The translations under genes and the position numbers were made by a program. From JAPLKX01 sp035530195 (GTDB lineage: Bacteria > Hydrogenedentota > Hydrogenedentia > Hydrogenedentales > SLHB01): DNA of 24,376 nt. Positions 7,099 through 15,000 of this stretch are shown one piece after another. The stretch is from assembly GCA_035530195.1 (NCBI GenBank), contig DATKVG010000012.1:1-24376 (forward strand). Direction: 5' to 3'. Position 1 is the stretch's first letter; each line of letters begins with the position of its first letter. Below the pieces are notes generated by a model that saw only the letters and a program-made list of their open reading frames with translations, did no database searches and had not been told where the DNA came from.

Positions 7099-9222
7099 TT
7101 TTGCCTTTTCCAGGTTCATCGGCTGGCTCGCAAAAACCAGCCGGCACAACGTCACATCGCGCAACGGCGTGCCCGCCGCGGGGTCCTGGGCGACAACGCG
7201 CCCCGCGCCCTGCACGTCCCAACGCAGGCCAAACAAGTCTATATACTCCTTTACCTGGCGTTTTGTCATCCCCGCCAAATCGCGCAATTTCGGGCCGTCG
7301 GAACTTTCCGCCGGATCGACCGACACGAGCGCGAGGTCGTCCAGCAGGTCATCCGGCACGCTTGCAGGCGCAGTGGAGGCAACAAGGCCTTCCAACTCGT
7401 CTTGCGCGTCGAACGCGTCCGCATCTTCCAACGCCCGTTCGGCCTCCACATACTCGGCGACCGGGTCAAGCGGGCATTTCATCCGGATTAATGCGTCCCG
7501 CACGACGTTTTGGAAGATCGGCCCGCAGATGTAACCACCAAAATGCAGTTCGATCTGAGGCTCCTGCACAACGATCACACCGGCCAGTTTGGGGTTCCCG
7601 ACCGGCGCAAAACCAGCAAAAATCGCCGTGTATTTGTCCGCGTAGTAACCGCCGCCGTCCGGTTTGGCGATCTGGGCCGTGCCCGTTTTGCCACCCACCC
7701 GGTATTCCGGGATGTTGGCTTTTGCGCCGGTGCCGTGCGTGACGACAAGATGGCACAGTTCCCGCATGGTTGCGGCGGTTTTTTCCGAGATAACCCTGGC
7801 GGACTCCGCGCCCTGATGCTGGTACGTCACGACACCGTCGCGATCCACAATCCGCTCCACGACGTACGGCTCGACCAGCAGGCCCCCGTTGGCGATCACG
7901 CAAAACGCACGCGCCAGTTGCGGCATTGTCACCGCCACTTCCTGACCGATCGGCAGCGCGCCCATCGTCAGCCGCGACCAGTCCGCCCGCGGGCGCAGTA
8001 TGCCCCTGCTCTCCGCCATAAACGCCTTTTCGCACGCCTTCGAGCCGAAACCAAACCGGCGCATCCACTGCTCCATCCCTTCGGGCCCGAGCAGCGCCGC
8101 AATTTTGATGGTGGCGATGTTGCTGGATTCCGCAAAGCAGGTCGTGAGCGGCTCGACACCCAGCTTGTGGTAGTCGCGGATAAGGTGGCCGTACGGGTTG
8201 AACGCGCCGTTCTCACAGTCGATCCGCATGCCCGTATGGACGAGCCCCCGCTCGAGCGCACCCGAGAACGTCACGATCTTGAACGACGATCCCGGCTCGA
8301 ACACGTCCACGAGCGCCCGGTTCTTGTACAGTTCCGGCGGCACGTCCCAGAACTGGTTGGGATTAAACGCCGGCCGGCACGCCAGCGCCACGATCGCCCC
8401 CGTCTTCGGGTCCATGATCATACCCATGCCGCGTGGCGCCTTGGTTTCGGCCATCGCGTTATCCAGCGCCTGTTCGAGCGACCGTTGGGTCGACTTATCG
8501 AGTGTAAGGTAAACCGACTCGCCGCCTTCTTCCTCGACATATTCGAGCGTGAGCGATTCGAGCACGCGGCGGTGTGCGTCGACCCGCGTCTTCCGTTTGC
8601 CCGGCACGCAGCGGAGGTTCTTGTCAAAGGCCATCTCGACGCCTTCGCAGCCGGCGCCCTCCCGGTTCACGAAACCCAGGACGTGCGCCGCCAGGTCACC
8701 TTCCGGATAAAACCGCACGAGCTCGTCTTTCAGGCTCAGCCCGCGCGACAGCGCCGGGTCCAAGCTGTCGTACAAGGCGACTTCAGCATCCGTCAGCCAC
8801 CGTTTCACCCACACAAACTTTTTGATCTCGCCTTTTGCGTCCCGGGGCTGGAACCGCTCGGCAAGCTCGTTCTCGGGCACGTTGAACGTGGCGCTCAGCA
8901 GCAACGCCGTCGTCTGTGGGTCGGAAATCTCGCGCGGGTCAGCCCAGATCGAACTCGAAACCCGGTCTTTGGCCAGCAGCTCGCCTTCCCTGTCGCGGAT
9001 TTCACCGCGAGGCACGCGTAGCTCGACCTCGCCAATGTGGGCCATCTCTTCCTGGGTGAGGCGGCTGTCCGGGCTGGTGTGAACGCGCACGAGACCAAAC
9101 GCCACGTACCCGAACCCTACCAGGAAAGCGAAAAATAGGACCCGCAGCCGGCCGCAATGGCTTCGCGAAGGCGGGCCATCGGGCCCGTCGACTCCCCCTC
9201 CTTGGAATTGTTGGAAGACCAT
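7051..9222 (-). CDS. ftsI: FtsI/PBP2-like class B penicillin-binding protein with PASTA domain
   Basis: This is the septal peptidoglycan transpeptidase that crosslinks strands made by FtsW. In the 723-residue protein, a short cytoplasmic tail precedes one membrane helix (about 27-48). A PBP dimerisation domain follows (RVPRGEIRDREGELLAKD), then the transpeptidase domain with SSFK (312-315), SSN (366-368) and KTG (512-514), the three penicillin-binding motifs. A PASTA domain (about 645-700) ends the recognisable protein. The last 15 residues or so (GIQETGVRSQNGKSL) are encoded by an intergenic repeat and are probably a replacement tail. The ATG at 9220-9222 has AGAGGA six bases upstream. It overlaps ftsL by 106 bp; a later start would lose the membrane helix, so the overlap looks real. 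Confidence 0.95.
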   Translation of the reverse strand: MVFQQFQGGGVDGPDGPPSRSHCGRLRVLFFAFLVGFGYVAFGLVRVHTSPDSRLTQEEMAHIGEVELRVPRGEIRDREGELLAKDRVSSSIWADPREISDPQTTALLLSATFNVPENELAERFQPRDAKGEIKKFVWVKRWLTDAEVALYDSLDPALSRGLSLKDELVRFYPEGDLAAHVLGFVNREGAGCEGVEMAFDKNLRCVPGKRKTRVDAHRRVLESLTLEYVEEEGGESVYLTLDKSTQRSLEQALDNAMAETKAPRGMGMIMDPKTGAIVALACRPAFNPNQFWDVPPELYKNRALVDVFEPGSSFKIVTFSGALERGLVHTGMRIDCENGAFNPYGHLIRDYHKLGVEPLTTCFAESSNIATIKIAALLGPEGMEQWMRRFGFGSKACEKAFMAESRGILRPRADWSRLTMGALPIGQEVAVTMPQLARAFCVIANGGLLVEPYVVERIVDRDGVVTYQHQGAESARVISEKTAATMRELCHLVVTHGTGAKANIPEYRVGGKTGTAQIAKPDGGGYYADKYTAIFAGFAPVGNPKLAGVIVVQEPQIELHFGGYICGPIFQNVVRDALIRMKCPLDPVAEYVEAERALEDADAFDAQDELEGLVASTAPASVPDDLLDDLALVSVDPAESSDGPKLRDLAGMTKRQVKEYIDLFGLRWDVQGAGRVVAQDPAAGTPLRDVTLCRLVFASQPMNLEKAKGIQETGVRSQNGKSL

Positions 9223-9620
9223 GATGAATCCTCTGAGCGTTCGGGGGCTGCCGGTTGCACGGCCCCGTCGGCAATTTCAAACGGCCGTGCCGCCGGGCCC
9301 CAGGACTGCTCGCCCTCGACATAGTAAAGCGTCTTAATCTGGTTGGGCTGCGGCGGAACCAGCCCGAGGTCCGGTGCTTCAATTTCGATTCGGTCGAGCG
9401 TCTCGAGCGTGGCAATCTTCACGTTGTAGGCGTCGTATTCCTCTTGCAGCCGTTTCAACTCGGCGTTAACCGCCCCCAGCTCGATGTCGCGCTTGAGCAT
9501 GGCTGTGTTAAGCCGCGCCTCGAGGGAAAAAACCAGGAACGGTATCGCCAGCACAAACAGCCACCGCAGCGATGAAAGCGGGATCACGCTCGGGCGGGTT
9601 GTGCGGCCTCGTCCTGTCAT
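9117..9620 (-). CDS. ftsL: FtsL-like divisome protein
   Basis: A small bitopic protein of 167 residues lies between rsmH and ftsI, the standard position of ftsL. It has a basic N-terminus (MTGRGRTTRP), one membrane helix (about 18-34), a likely coiled coil (about 38-75, LKRDIELGAVNAELKRLQEEYD) and the FtsL-like ending LDRIEIEAPDLGLVPPQPNQI. FtsL normally bridges FtsB and FtsQ and activates FtsWI. Its ATG overlaps the rsmH stop (ATGA, 9617-9620). The C-terminal 35 residues or so, after the conserved part, are low-complexity and lie in the 106-bp overlap with ftsI. The family is poorly conserved in sequence, so the call rests on size, topology and synteny. Confidence 0.85.
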   Translation of the reverse strand: MTGRGRTTRPSVIPLSSLRWLFVLAIPFLVFSLEARLNTAMLKRDIELGAVNAELKRLQEEYDAYNVKIATLETLDRIEIEAPDLGLVPPQPNQIKTLYYVEGEQSWGPAARPFEIADGAVQPAAPERSEDSSWSSNNSKEGESTGPMARLREAIAAGCGSYFSLSW

Positions 9621-10555
9621 CCTGCCGCCCCTCCCTGCTCCAGCTTTTCCCCCGCACGGAGCAACGCGCTCTTGGATCTCGGATTCCGGGCTATCTCGGC
9701 CGCGCCCGGCTTGACCGGTTTGGCAGTCAGGATTCTGACGCGCGGAGGCCGGACCGACCTCACCCGGCCGTCGGGATACAGGTCGCGCCGCGGGCGTGAC
9801 GCATCGCGCAGGACGTTCTTGATGATTCTGTCTTCGCCGGAGTGGAACGCGATCGCCACGAGCCGCCCACCGGGCCGCAACACATCGATGGCTTCTTCCA
9901 GTCCCTTCTGCAGCCACCGCAGCTCGTCGTTCACAGCGATCCGCACCGCCTGGAACACCGTGCGCACCTCGTCGGGCTGGCCGCTCACAAAATCCAGCGC
10001 CTCGCAAACGGCCCCCGCCAAGTCGCCCGTGGTATCCATGGCGCCACGATCCCGCCGCCGCACGATCGCCGCCGCGATCCGCCGCGCAGGCCTCACGTCG
10101 CCGTATTCTTTCAGCACGCGCGCCAACTCGACCTCCCCCACTCTCGCCAGGAACTCGCCCGCCGTCGCCCCCGACGACGCGTCGAGGCGCATGTCCAGCG
10201 GGCCTTCCTGCTGAAAGGTAAATCCCCGCCGCGCGTCTTCGAGTTGCATACTTGAAAACCCCGCGTCAATCAGTACGCCGTCCACCTCATTTACACCGAG
10301 TCCTGCCAGCACCGCCTTCAATTCGCCGTAGTTGCCGTGAACGACAACTGCGTTTGGATATCCCGCCAACCGCTCCCGCGCTACCTCGACGCTCGCCGGA
10401 TCCCGGTCGAGCGCAATCAGCCGGCCCGTGGTGAGCCGGGATGCAATCAGTGTGGAGTGGCCCGCCAGGCCCGCCGTGCAGTCTACGTAGACACCGTCGC
10501 CCTTAATCCCGAGCCAATCGAGCGCCGCCTCCGCCAACACCGGAATGTGCGACAC
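9617..10555 (-). CDS. rsmH: RsmH (MraW), 16S rRNA m4C1402 methyltransferase
   Basis: RsmH methylates N4 of C1402 in the 16S rRNA P-site using S-adenosylmethionine and is a normal member of dcw clusters. The 312-residue protein starts SHIPVLAEAALDWL (family start HxPVLLxE). It has the SAM-binding stretch YVDCTAGLAGHS, ALDRDP, NYGELKAVL, DGVLIDAGFSSMQLEDARRGF (family DLGxSSxQLD), AVRIAVNDEL and IAFHSGEDRIIKN (family HSLEDRxVK). The start is GTG at 10553-10555; the upstream ribosome site is weak. Length is normal. It is separated from the preceding STAS gene by about 230 bp of repeats but is in the same orientation. Confidence 0.96.
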   Translation of the reverse strand: MSHIPVLAEAALDWLGIKGDGVYVDCTAGLAGHSTLIASRLTTGRLIALDRDPASVEVARERLAGYPNAVVVHGNYGELKAVLAGLGVNEVDGVLIDAGFSSMQLEDARRGFTFQQEGPLDMRLDASSGATAGEFLARVGEVELARVLKEYGDVRPARRIAAAIVRRRDRGAMDTTGDLAGAVCEALDFVSGQPDEVRTVFQAVRIAVNDELRWLQKGLEEAIDVLRPGGRLVAIAFHSGEDRIIKNVLRDASRPRRDLYPDGRVRSVRPPRVRILTAKPVKPGAAEIARNPRSKSALLRAGEKLEQGGAAG

Positions 10556-10568
10556 GTCACACGCCTAA

Positions 10569-10762
10569 GCGAAAAACGGGGACTAGCGAAAAACGGGGAC
10601 TGCCACCCTTTTTCGGCAGTTTGAAAAAGGGTGGCTGTCCCCGCTTTTCGCGGAAAAAGCGTGCCTGTCCCGGCTTTTCGCGGAAAAAGGGTGGCTGTCC
10701 CCGCTTTTCGCGTGCCTTTTCACGGCAGTTTGAAAAAAGCGTGCCTGTCCCCGCTTTTCCGG
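10569..10762. repeat. GGGGAC / CTGTCCCCGCTTTTCGCG repeat cluster
   Basis: Two units of GCGAAAAACGGGGACT (10569-10584 and 10586-10601) are followed by four units of about 30 bp in the opposite sense (10624-10653, 10654-10683, 10684-10712, 10734-10762) of the form AAAAAGSGTGSCTGTCCCCG plus CTTTTCGCGG. The block lies between the STAS gene and rsmH inside the operon. It resembles REP sequences that accompany Y1 (RAYT) transposases, relics of which occur at 15802 and 19631. Its open frames give only repeated KKGGCPRFS-like peptides and are not taken as genes. Confidence 0.8.
10594..10643. repeat. 21-bp stem hairpin within the GGGGAC cluster
   Basis: The left arm 10594-10614 and the right arm 10623-10643 match at 20 of 21 positions around the 8-nt loop GGCAGTTT. 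In either transcript this would be a very stable stem. It is formed by two oppositely oriented repeat units, the REPIN-like arrangement. In the operon it could act as an attenuator or mRNA-stability element upstream of rsmH, which is inference. Confidence 0.7.
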
Positions 10763-10786
10763 ATGCCATTAGCATGATTCACCACA

Positions 10787-11134
10787 CTAAGCCGCGGCTT
10801 TAAACCCGTCGCGCGCCTGGGCGATCGTGTCGTAGATGCTGAACATGCCGGTCACGCTCGCCATATGGAAGGTCCGTTTGACCACCAGATTCAGCCCGGC
10901 CAACTTGAGGTCGCCGCCGCCCGCGATCAACTGCCTGCGCCGTTCGAGCAACACGCCCACAGCCATGTAGCTCACGTACCGGACGTTGCTGAGGTCCACA
11001 ACGACGTTGCAGCGTTTGTCCTTCAGGCAGTTCAGCAAACCGACCCGGAGCGTGTTTACCCCCTCCTGATCGATTTCGCCGGCCAGACGGACAACCGTCA
11101 CCGGCCCTTCTTCTTTCCTCGTCAGCTCCATCAT
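10787..11134 (-). CDS. STAS-domain protein (anti-sigma-factor-antagonist-like), atypical site
   Basis: A single-domain STAS protein of about 115 residues, related to SpoIIAA/RsbV, which normally bind an anti-sigma kinase and are switched by serine phosphorylation. The fold is visible as VTVVRLAGEIDQEGVNTL, VVVDLSNVRYVSYMAVGVLLE and GDLKLAGLNLVVKRTFHMASVTGMFSIYDT. Aligning DLSNVRYVSYMAVGVLL with the usual DLS-x(5)-DSSGLGVLL puts Tyr-Met-Ala where Ser-Ser-Gly normally lies, so the phosphorylation site appears lost. The ATG at 11132-11134 follows AAAGG-CGGG at suitable spacing; the next codon is also ATG. It sits between mraZ and rsmH, an unusual place for such a gene. No kinase or phosphatase partner is in the window. 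Function is unknown. Confidence 0.88.
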   Translation of the reverse strand: MMELTRKEEGPVTVVRLAGEIDQEGVNTLRVGLLNCLKDKRCNVVVDLSNVRYVSYMAVGVLLERRRQLIAGGGDLKLAGLNLVVKRTFHMASVTGMFSIYDTIAQARDGFKAAA

Positions 11135-11203
11135 AAATGCCCGCCTTTCTCGCTTCCGCTTCGCGGTTGCCGCGTCAGGCACGCTTGCCCGCACGCGGCA
11201 CGG

Positions 11204-11686
11204 TCAGACCGCCGGTTGCGCAGCGCCACCAGACGCCGCGGCTCCCAGTTCCGTCGCCTTTTTCCCATACTGCGGCCACATCTGCCTGCAAAACGCGTCC
11301 CACGCGTCTTTCGACCAAACCTCGAGCCGATTCTGCACCCCCACCAGCACCACGTCCCGCTCAAGCCCCAACAGTTCCCTCAAAGCCGGCGGGATCACCA
11401 TACGCCCCTGACGGTCCACCTTCGTCTCGTGAGTGAACCCGTATCCAAAACTGAAAAACTGGTGCGTAGATTGATCCATCGATTCATACGCCGCCTGGTT
11501 CCGCTCAACAACCTGCCCCCACTGATCCCGCGCATACAAATATAGGTTGTTGTTCAACCCCGGCGTGATAAACCACGTGATGTGGTCAAGGCTATCCATG
11601 ATGTCACGAAAACGGCGCGGTACAGTGATTCGGCCCGCCTCATCAAGCACCGTCGCATGTGCACCAAAATAAGCGCCGTCAGCCAT
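11204..11686 (-). CDS. mraZ: MraZ, transcriptional regulator of the dcw operon
   Basis: MraZ is a double-AbrB (SpoVT-AbrB) DNA-binding protein that assembles into rings, represses its own dcw promoter and binds direct TGG-type repeats. The 160-residue protein shows both half-domains: VLDEAGRITVPRRFRDIM near the N-terminus and KVDRQGRMVIPPALRELLGL in the second half. The family tail LVGVQNRLEVWSKDAWDAF follows, then a low-complexity Ala/Gly ending. A GTG at 11702-11704 is also in frame, but it lies about 15 bp past the -10 box and would leave almost no leader. The ATG at 11684-11686 has GGTGGAG upstream and is preferred. It is the first gene of the operon. Confidence 0.96.
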   Translation of the reverse strand: MADGAYFGAHATVLDEAGRITVPRRFRDIMDSLDHITWFITPGLNNNLYLYARDQWGQVVERNQAAYESMDQSTHQFFSFGYGFTHETKVDRQGRMVIPPALRELLGLERDVVLVGVQNRLEVWSKDAWDAFCRQMWPQYGKKATELGAAASGGAAQPAV

Positions 11687-11701
11687 TTTCTTACCAAGCT
11701 C

Positions 11702-11737
11702 CACCAGTTAGCAACCAAATCCTACCACCTCCGCCCA
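11702..11737 (-). promoter_or_regulatory. MraZ operator: four TGG boxes
   Basis: On the minus strand TGGGC (11737-11733), TGGTA (11727-11723), TGGTT (11717-11713) and TGGTG (11706-11702) follow one another at 10, 10 and 11 bp. MraZ in E. coli recognises TGGGN repeats separated by 5 bp upstream of its own gene, the same periodicity. The boxes overlap the promoter spacer, the -10 element and the start of the transcript, so MraZ binding would block RNA polymerase. Only the first box is a full TGGG. Confidence 0.75.
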
Positions 11738-11747
11738 CCCTTGTCAA
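11719..11747 (-). promoter_or_regulatory. sigma-70 promoter of the dcw operon
   Basis: On the minus strand, TTGACA (11747-11742) is followed by exactly 17 bp and TAGGAT (11724-11719). The -35 is consensus and the -10 matches four of six consensus bases. Transcription would start near 11712, giving a leader of about 25 nt to the mraZ ATG at 11686. It is the only good promoter seen in the operon. Confidence 0.8.
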
Positions 11748-12034
11748 CAAAAATCTTTCACTTCTCCTGTCCTCCCAAGGACTTACAGAGAAAAAGCGAG
11801 GCACAAGATATAGGGGGGTGCGCATGGGTCGCCACAAGATATTGCGTGTATTTCTTAATTTTGCGGAATTGAGCGATTTTGGCGGGGGTGAATACCACAG
11901 ACAACAGTTTTAACTAACAATCGGGACACCATAGGTGGGCAAAGGGAGTGATAATTGGGAGGAGCGGACTAGGTGTGCATCCGCACACGGCACGGACAAT
12001 CTGGACGCACACGCTGAACAATCGGCGCAAGGAC
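11748..12034. other. intergenic region between the sigma fusion gene and the mraZ promoter
   Basis: No gene is recognised here. CACAAGATAT occurs twice (11802-11811, 11833-11842). A 6-bp hairpin GTGTGC-ATCC-GCACAC (11973-11988) lies about 50 bp past the 12035 stop and could be a weak transcription end for the sigma fusion gene, but it has no U tract. The segment is less GC-rich by eye than its surroundings near 11850-11940. Confidence 0.5.
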
Positions 12035-15000
12035 CTACTTGATTTCCAACTCGACTTCCGCGGGAGAATCGGGCGTGGCGACGACAACCGGGCTCACGGC
12101 GATGCGGGCGTTCATCATGCTGGCGGCTTCAAAGGGGGCGTCGGCGGGCACGGCGACGGCGCCGACGATGTACTCGCCCGGGTTCAGTTGCGTAAACGAG
12201 AACGGGCCATCCTCCGCCACGTCGCGCATGGCCACGACCTGTTCCCCTAGCGCTTCCATCGCGGCCAACGTCCATTCCGACAAAAAAGCGTCGCCCGGAA
12301 AAACCATCACAAACGCTTTCTCCCCCTGGCGGATGCCGCTGACAAGGCCCTGAATCGCGCCTACCGCCAGGTTAAAGTCAACACGCGTCGCCCGGTTCGC
12401 AACGACTTGCACGGGCACTGCCCGGATCACCCGGCCCAGGTCAGCTTCGGCAACATACTCCCCTTCCGGTATCTGATCGATCCGGTACCAGCCCTGGCTA
12501 TCGACGGTGGCCACATAGCTCTCGGCACTTTCCGCATTGGCCGGCCTCACGGCCACGTTGGCGTACTGCATCGGCGCCCCATTGCTTATCACATAGCCCT
12601 CAACCGATCCCGTGGCTTCGTCGCTTCTGGACAAGTTGAAATCAACGGTCACGACCTCGCCGCCGACCACTTCGGCGCTTTGCGTCATTCGTTGCCCGCT
12701 GAAACCTTCCTGGGGTTCGACCATCACCCGGACCGTCCCCGGCAATATGCCCCGCACAACGTAGAAACCGTCCGGCCCTGTAATGCCCCCCGCGGTACCC
12801 GGATACGTCTCGTGTTTGACGTATACCTGCTGGCCCGCAACGGGTTCCCCGCCCGCCAGCACCGTTCCTTCGATCTCGCCAAAACCCGTCATGTCCACCA
12901 CCAGATGCGCCGTCGTCGTCCGCCCCGCCTCAATAGTCACCTCCGTCGTCGCAATCGGTCTCTCAACAGCCGCCGAGGTACGCACCTCCAACGTGTACAT
13001 GCCCGGGTGCAGCATCGGGTATACGAAAACGTTTGAACCGCCCAACGGCTTGTTGATGCTGCGCCCGTCGTTAATCGGCAGGTTATGCCTCGGAATCACG
13101 GCATCCACCGAGTCGGGAACCGCCGATATAACCGACCGTTCCAGAGGCCGGCCCTCCTGATCAACCACGTCGCCCTCCAGACGGCCCGACCGGATAACGC
13201 GCAGCACGATGTTGCGGTTTTGCTCTCTGGTGTTGAATGGGCCCGCCTTCGCGCTGTATCCGTCCCCCGCTAACGCCTGAACATACACCGACCCGGGAAC
13301 TTCCTGAACATCGATACAGAAACGGAATCGGCCCGCGTCATCGGCAAGCGCGGTAGCAACTTCCCACCCTTGCCGGTATCCAACAGCGTAAACCGACGCC
13401 CCCGCAACCGGACTGCCTGACTCGTCAACCACCAGCCCGCCAAATGCAAACGCCGGCAGATGGATATCGTAATGGTCATTCACTTCCCCCGCCTTGAGCG
13501 TCACCGTCCCCTTGTACCGCTTGACGGCGCCTGTCGGGCTGTCGCAGGCCCGCACAGTCAGCTCCCCGCTCGGGAGGCCCAACAGCTCGTACGCCCCCCC
13601 GGACCCCGTATCGCAATACCGAGCCGGACCGTCCTCAAGCCCTGCCCAGACGGCGCTGCCCTCAGACGCCGGCAAACCGGTTTCGTCGTCAATCACTTTC
13701 CCCCGCAGCTCCCCGCCCGTCGACATCTTCAACTCGAGCCCCGACACCGGCTGCGTCCCCACCGCCAACGTCAACGGTTCGACCAGCGTCAGCGGCGACG
13801 TCTGCAACTGCTTCGGCTCGACCGAGAGCCGGTAGGTTCCCGGCTCGCAACCCGTAATCCGAAACGCGCCCCCACTGTCCGCCAACCCCTCAAAATATCT
13901 GTACGCATACCTGTCCGAGTCACCCAGCCTCTCGAACCCCGTTACCTTAACGTCCGGAACAGGCTGCCCCGTCTCCATGTTGATCACCCGGCCCGAAACC
14001 GACAGGCCCGCGTCCAACTGCAGCACGACATCCGTTCCCCCTACTGTTACCCACGGACTGAGATACGGCCTATACCCGTCCGCACTGACGCTCAGCCGGC
14101 ACAAGCCTGGCGGCACGTGCCCAAACAAAAACTTCCCGTCCGGCCCGCTGAACTCGCAAGGAATCGTCTCGTTCCGGCCCTTGACAAGCCTCAAGTCATC
14201 CATTCGAACCTCAGCACCGCTTACAGACTTTCCATTACTGCCACGCACTACACCGCCAACCACCAAGTCCGGGTGAAGCATAAGGTCCCGCCGGATCTCA
14301 CGCTCCAGGTGTATCAAGTCAACACCCGACTGCGTAAAAAGACCGCCCTTGCTCGCATACACGGTCAGCGTGGCACGGCCCTCGGACAAACGGATGTTGT
14401 CGATCTCATAACGGCCGGCCACGTCGGCGGTGGTTGACTGCCTCATCGGCTCTACCGGTTTCGCGCGAAGCCACAGACCCTTCCCGGTCATGTGCTCATA
14501 CCATCGCACCGCCGACTCGTTGTCAATCCACACCTCCGCGCCCCCCGCCGGCGTCCCATCCTCATACCGCACCGTTCCCGTCATCACGCCATAGATTTCA
14601 GGATAAACAGGCTGTGACGCCGCCACTTCCGGTGTGCCACCGTCAACCAACTCCGCGGGCGTTACATTTGCTTTCGGCTGAGCCGCAGCTACGGGCGCTG
14701 AATCCACCACCGCCATCGTACTCTTGCCCGTAATGTCCTGCGTCGAGTAAGGCTGAAAATACCCATCAAACAGGAAATACCCCAAAACCGCCAGAAGCAC
14801 CACGGCAGCCAACCCGGCCGATACTTTTGCCGCGCCCGCGCCCGTCGCCACGCCCGCCGCGGTCCCTGCGGCTGTTGCGGCCCCTGCCGACGCTTTCCAG
14901 ATGACCGGCGCCGCGCACACCGCCGCCATGATCCTGCCGGCGCGCCGCGCATCCGCCTTGAGCTCGCCCAACTCGCCCCCCAGCACGTCCGTCAGGCGGC

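Noticed and set aside
7510..9021. 503-residue open frame on the plus strand across ftsI
   Set aside because: It is antisense to a clearly conserved PBP gene and rich in His/Arg/Pro as expected of a shadow frame in GC-rich DNA.
10557..10803. Short open frames on both strands rich in KKGGCPRFS or REKRGQPPFF words
   Set aside because: They are translations of the GGGGAC/GTCCCC repeat array, have no ribosome site of note and no gene-like composition.
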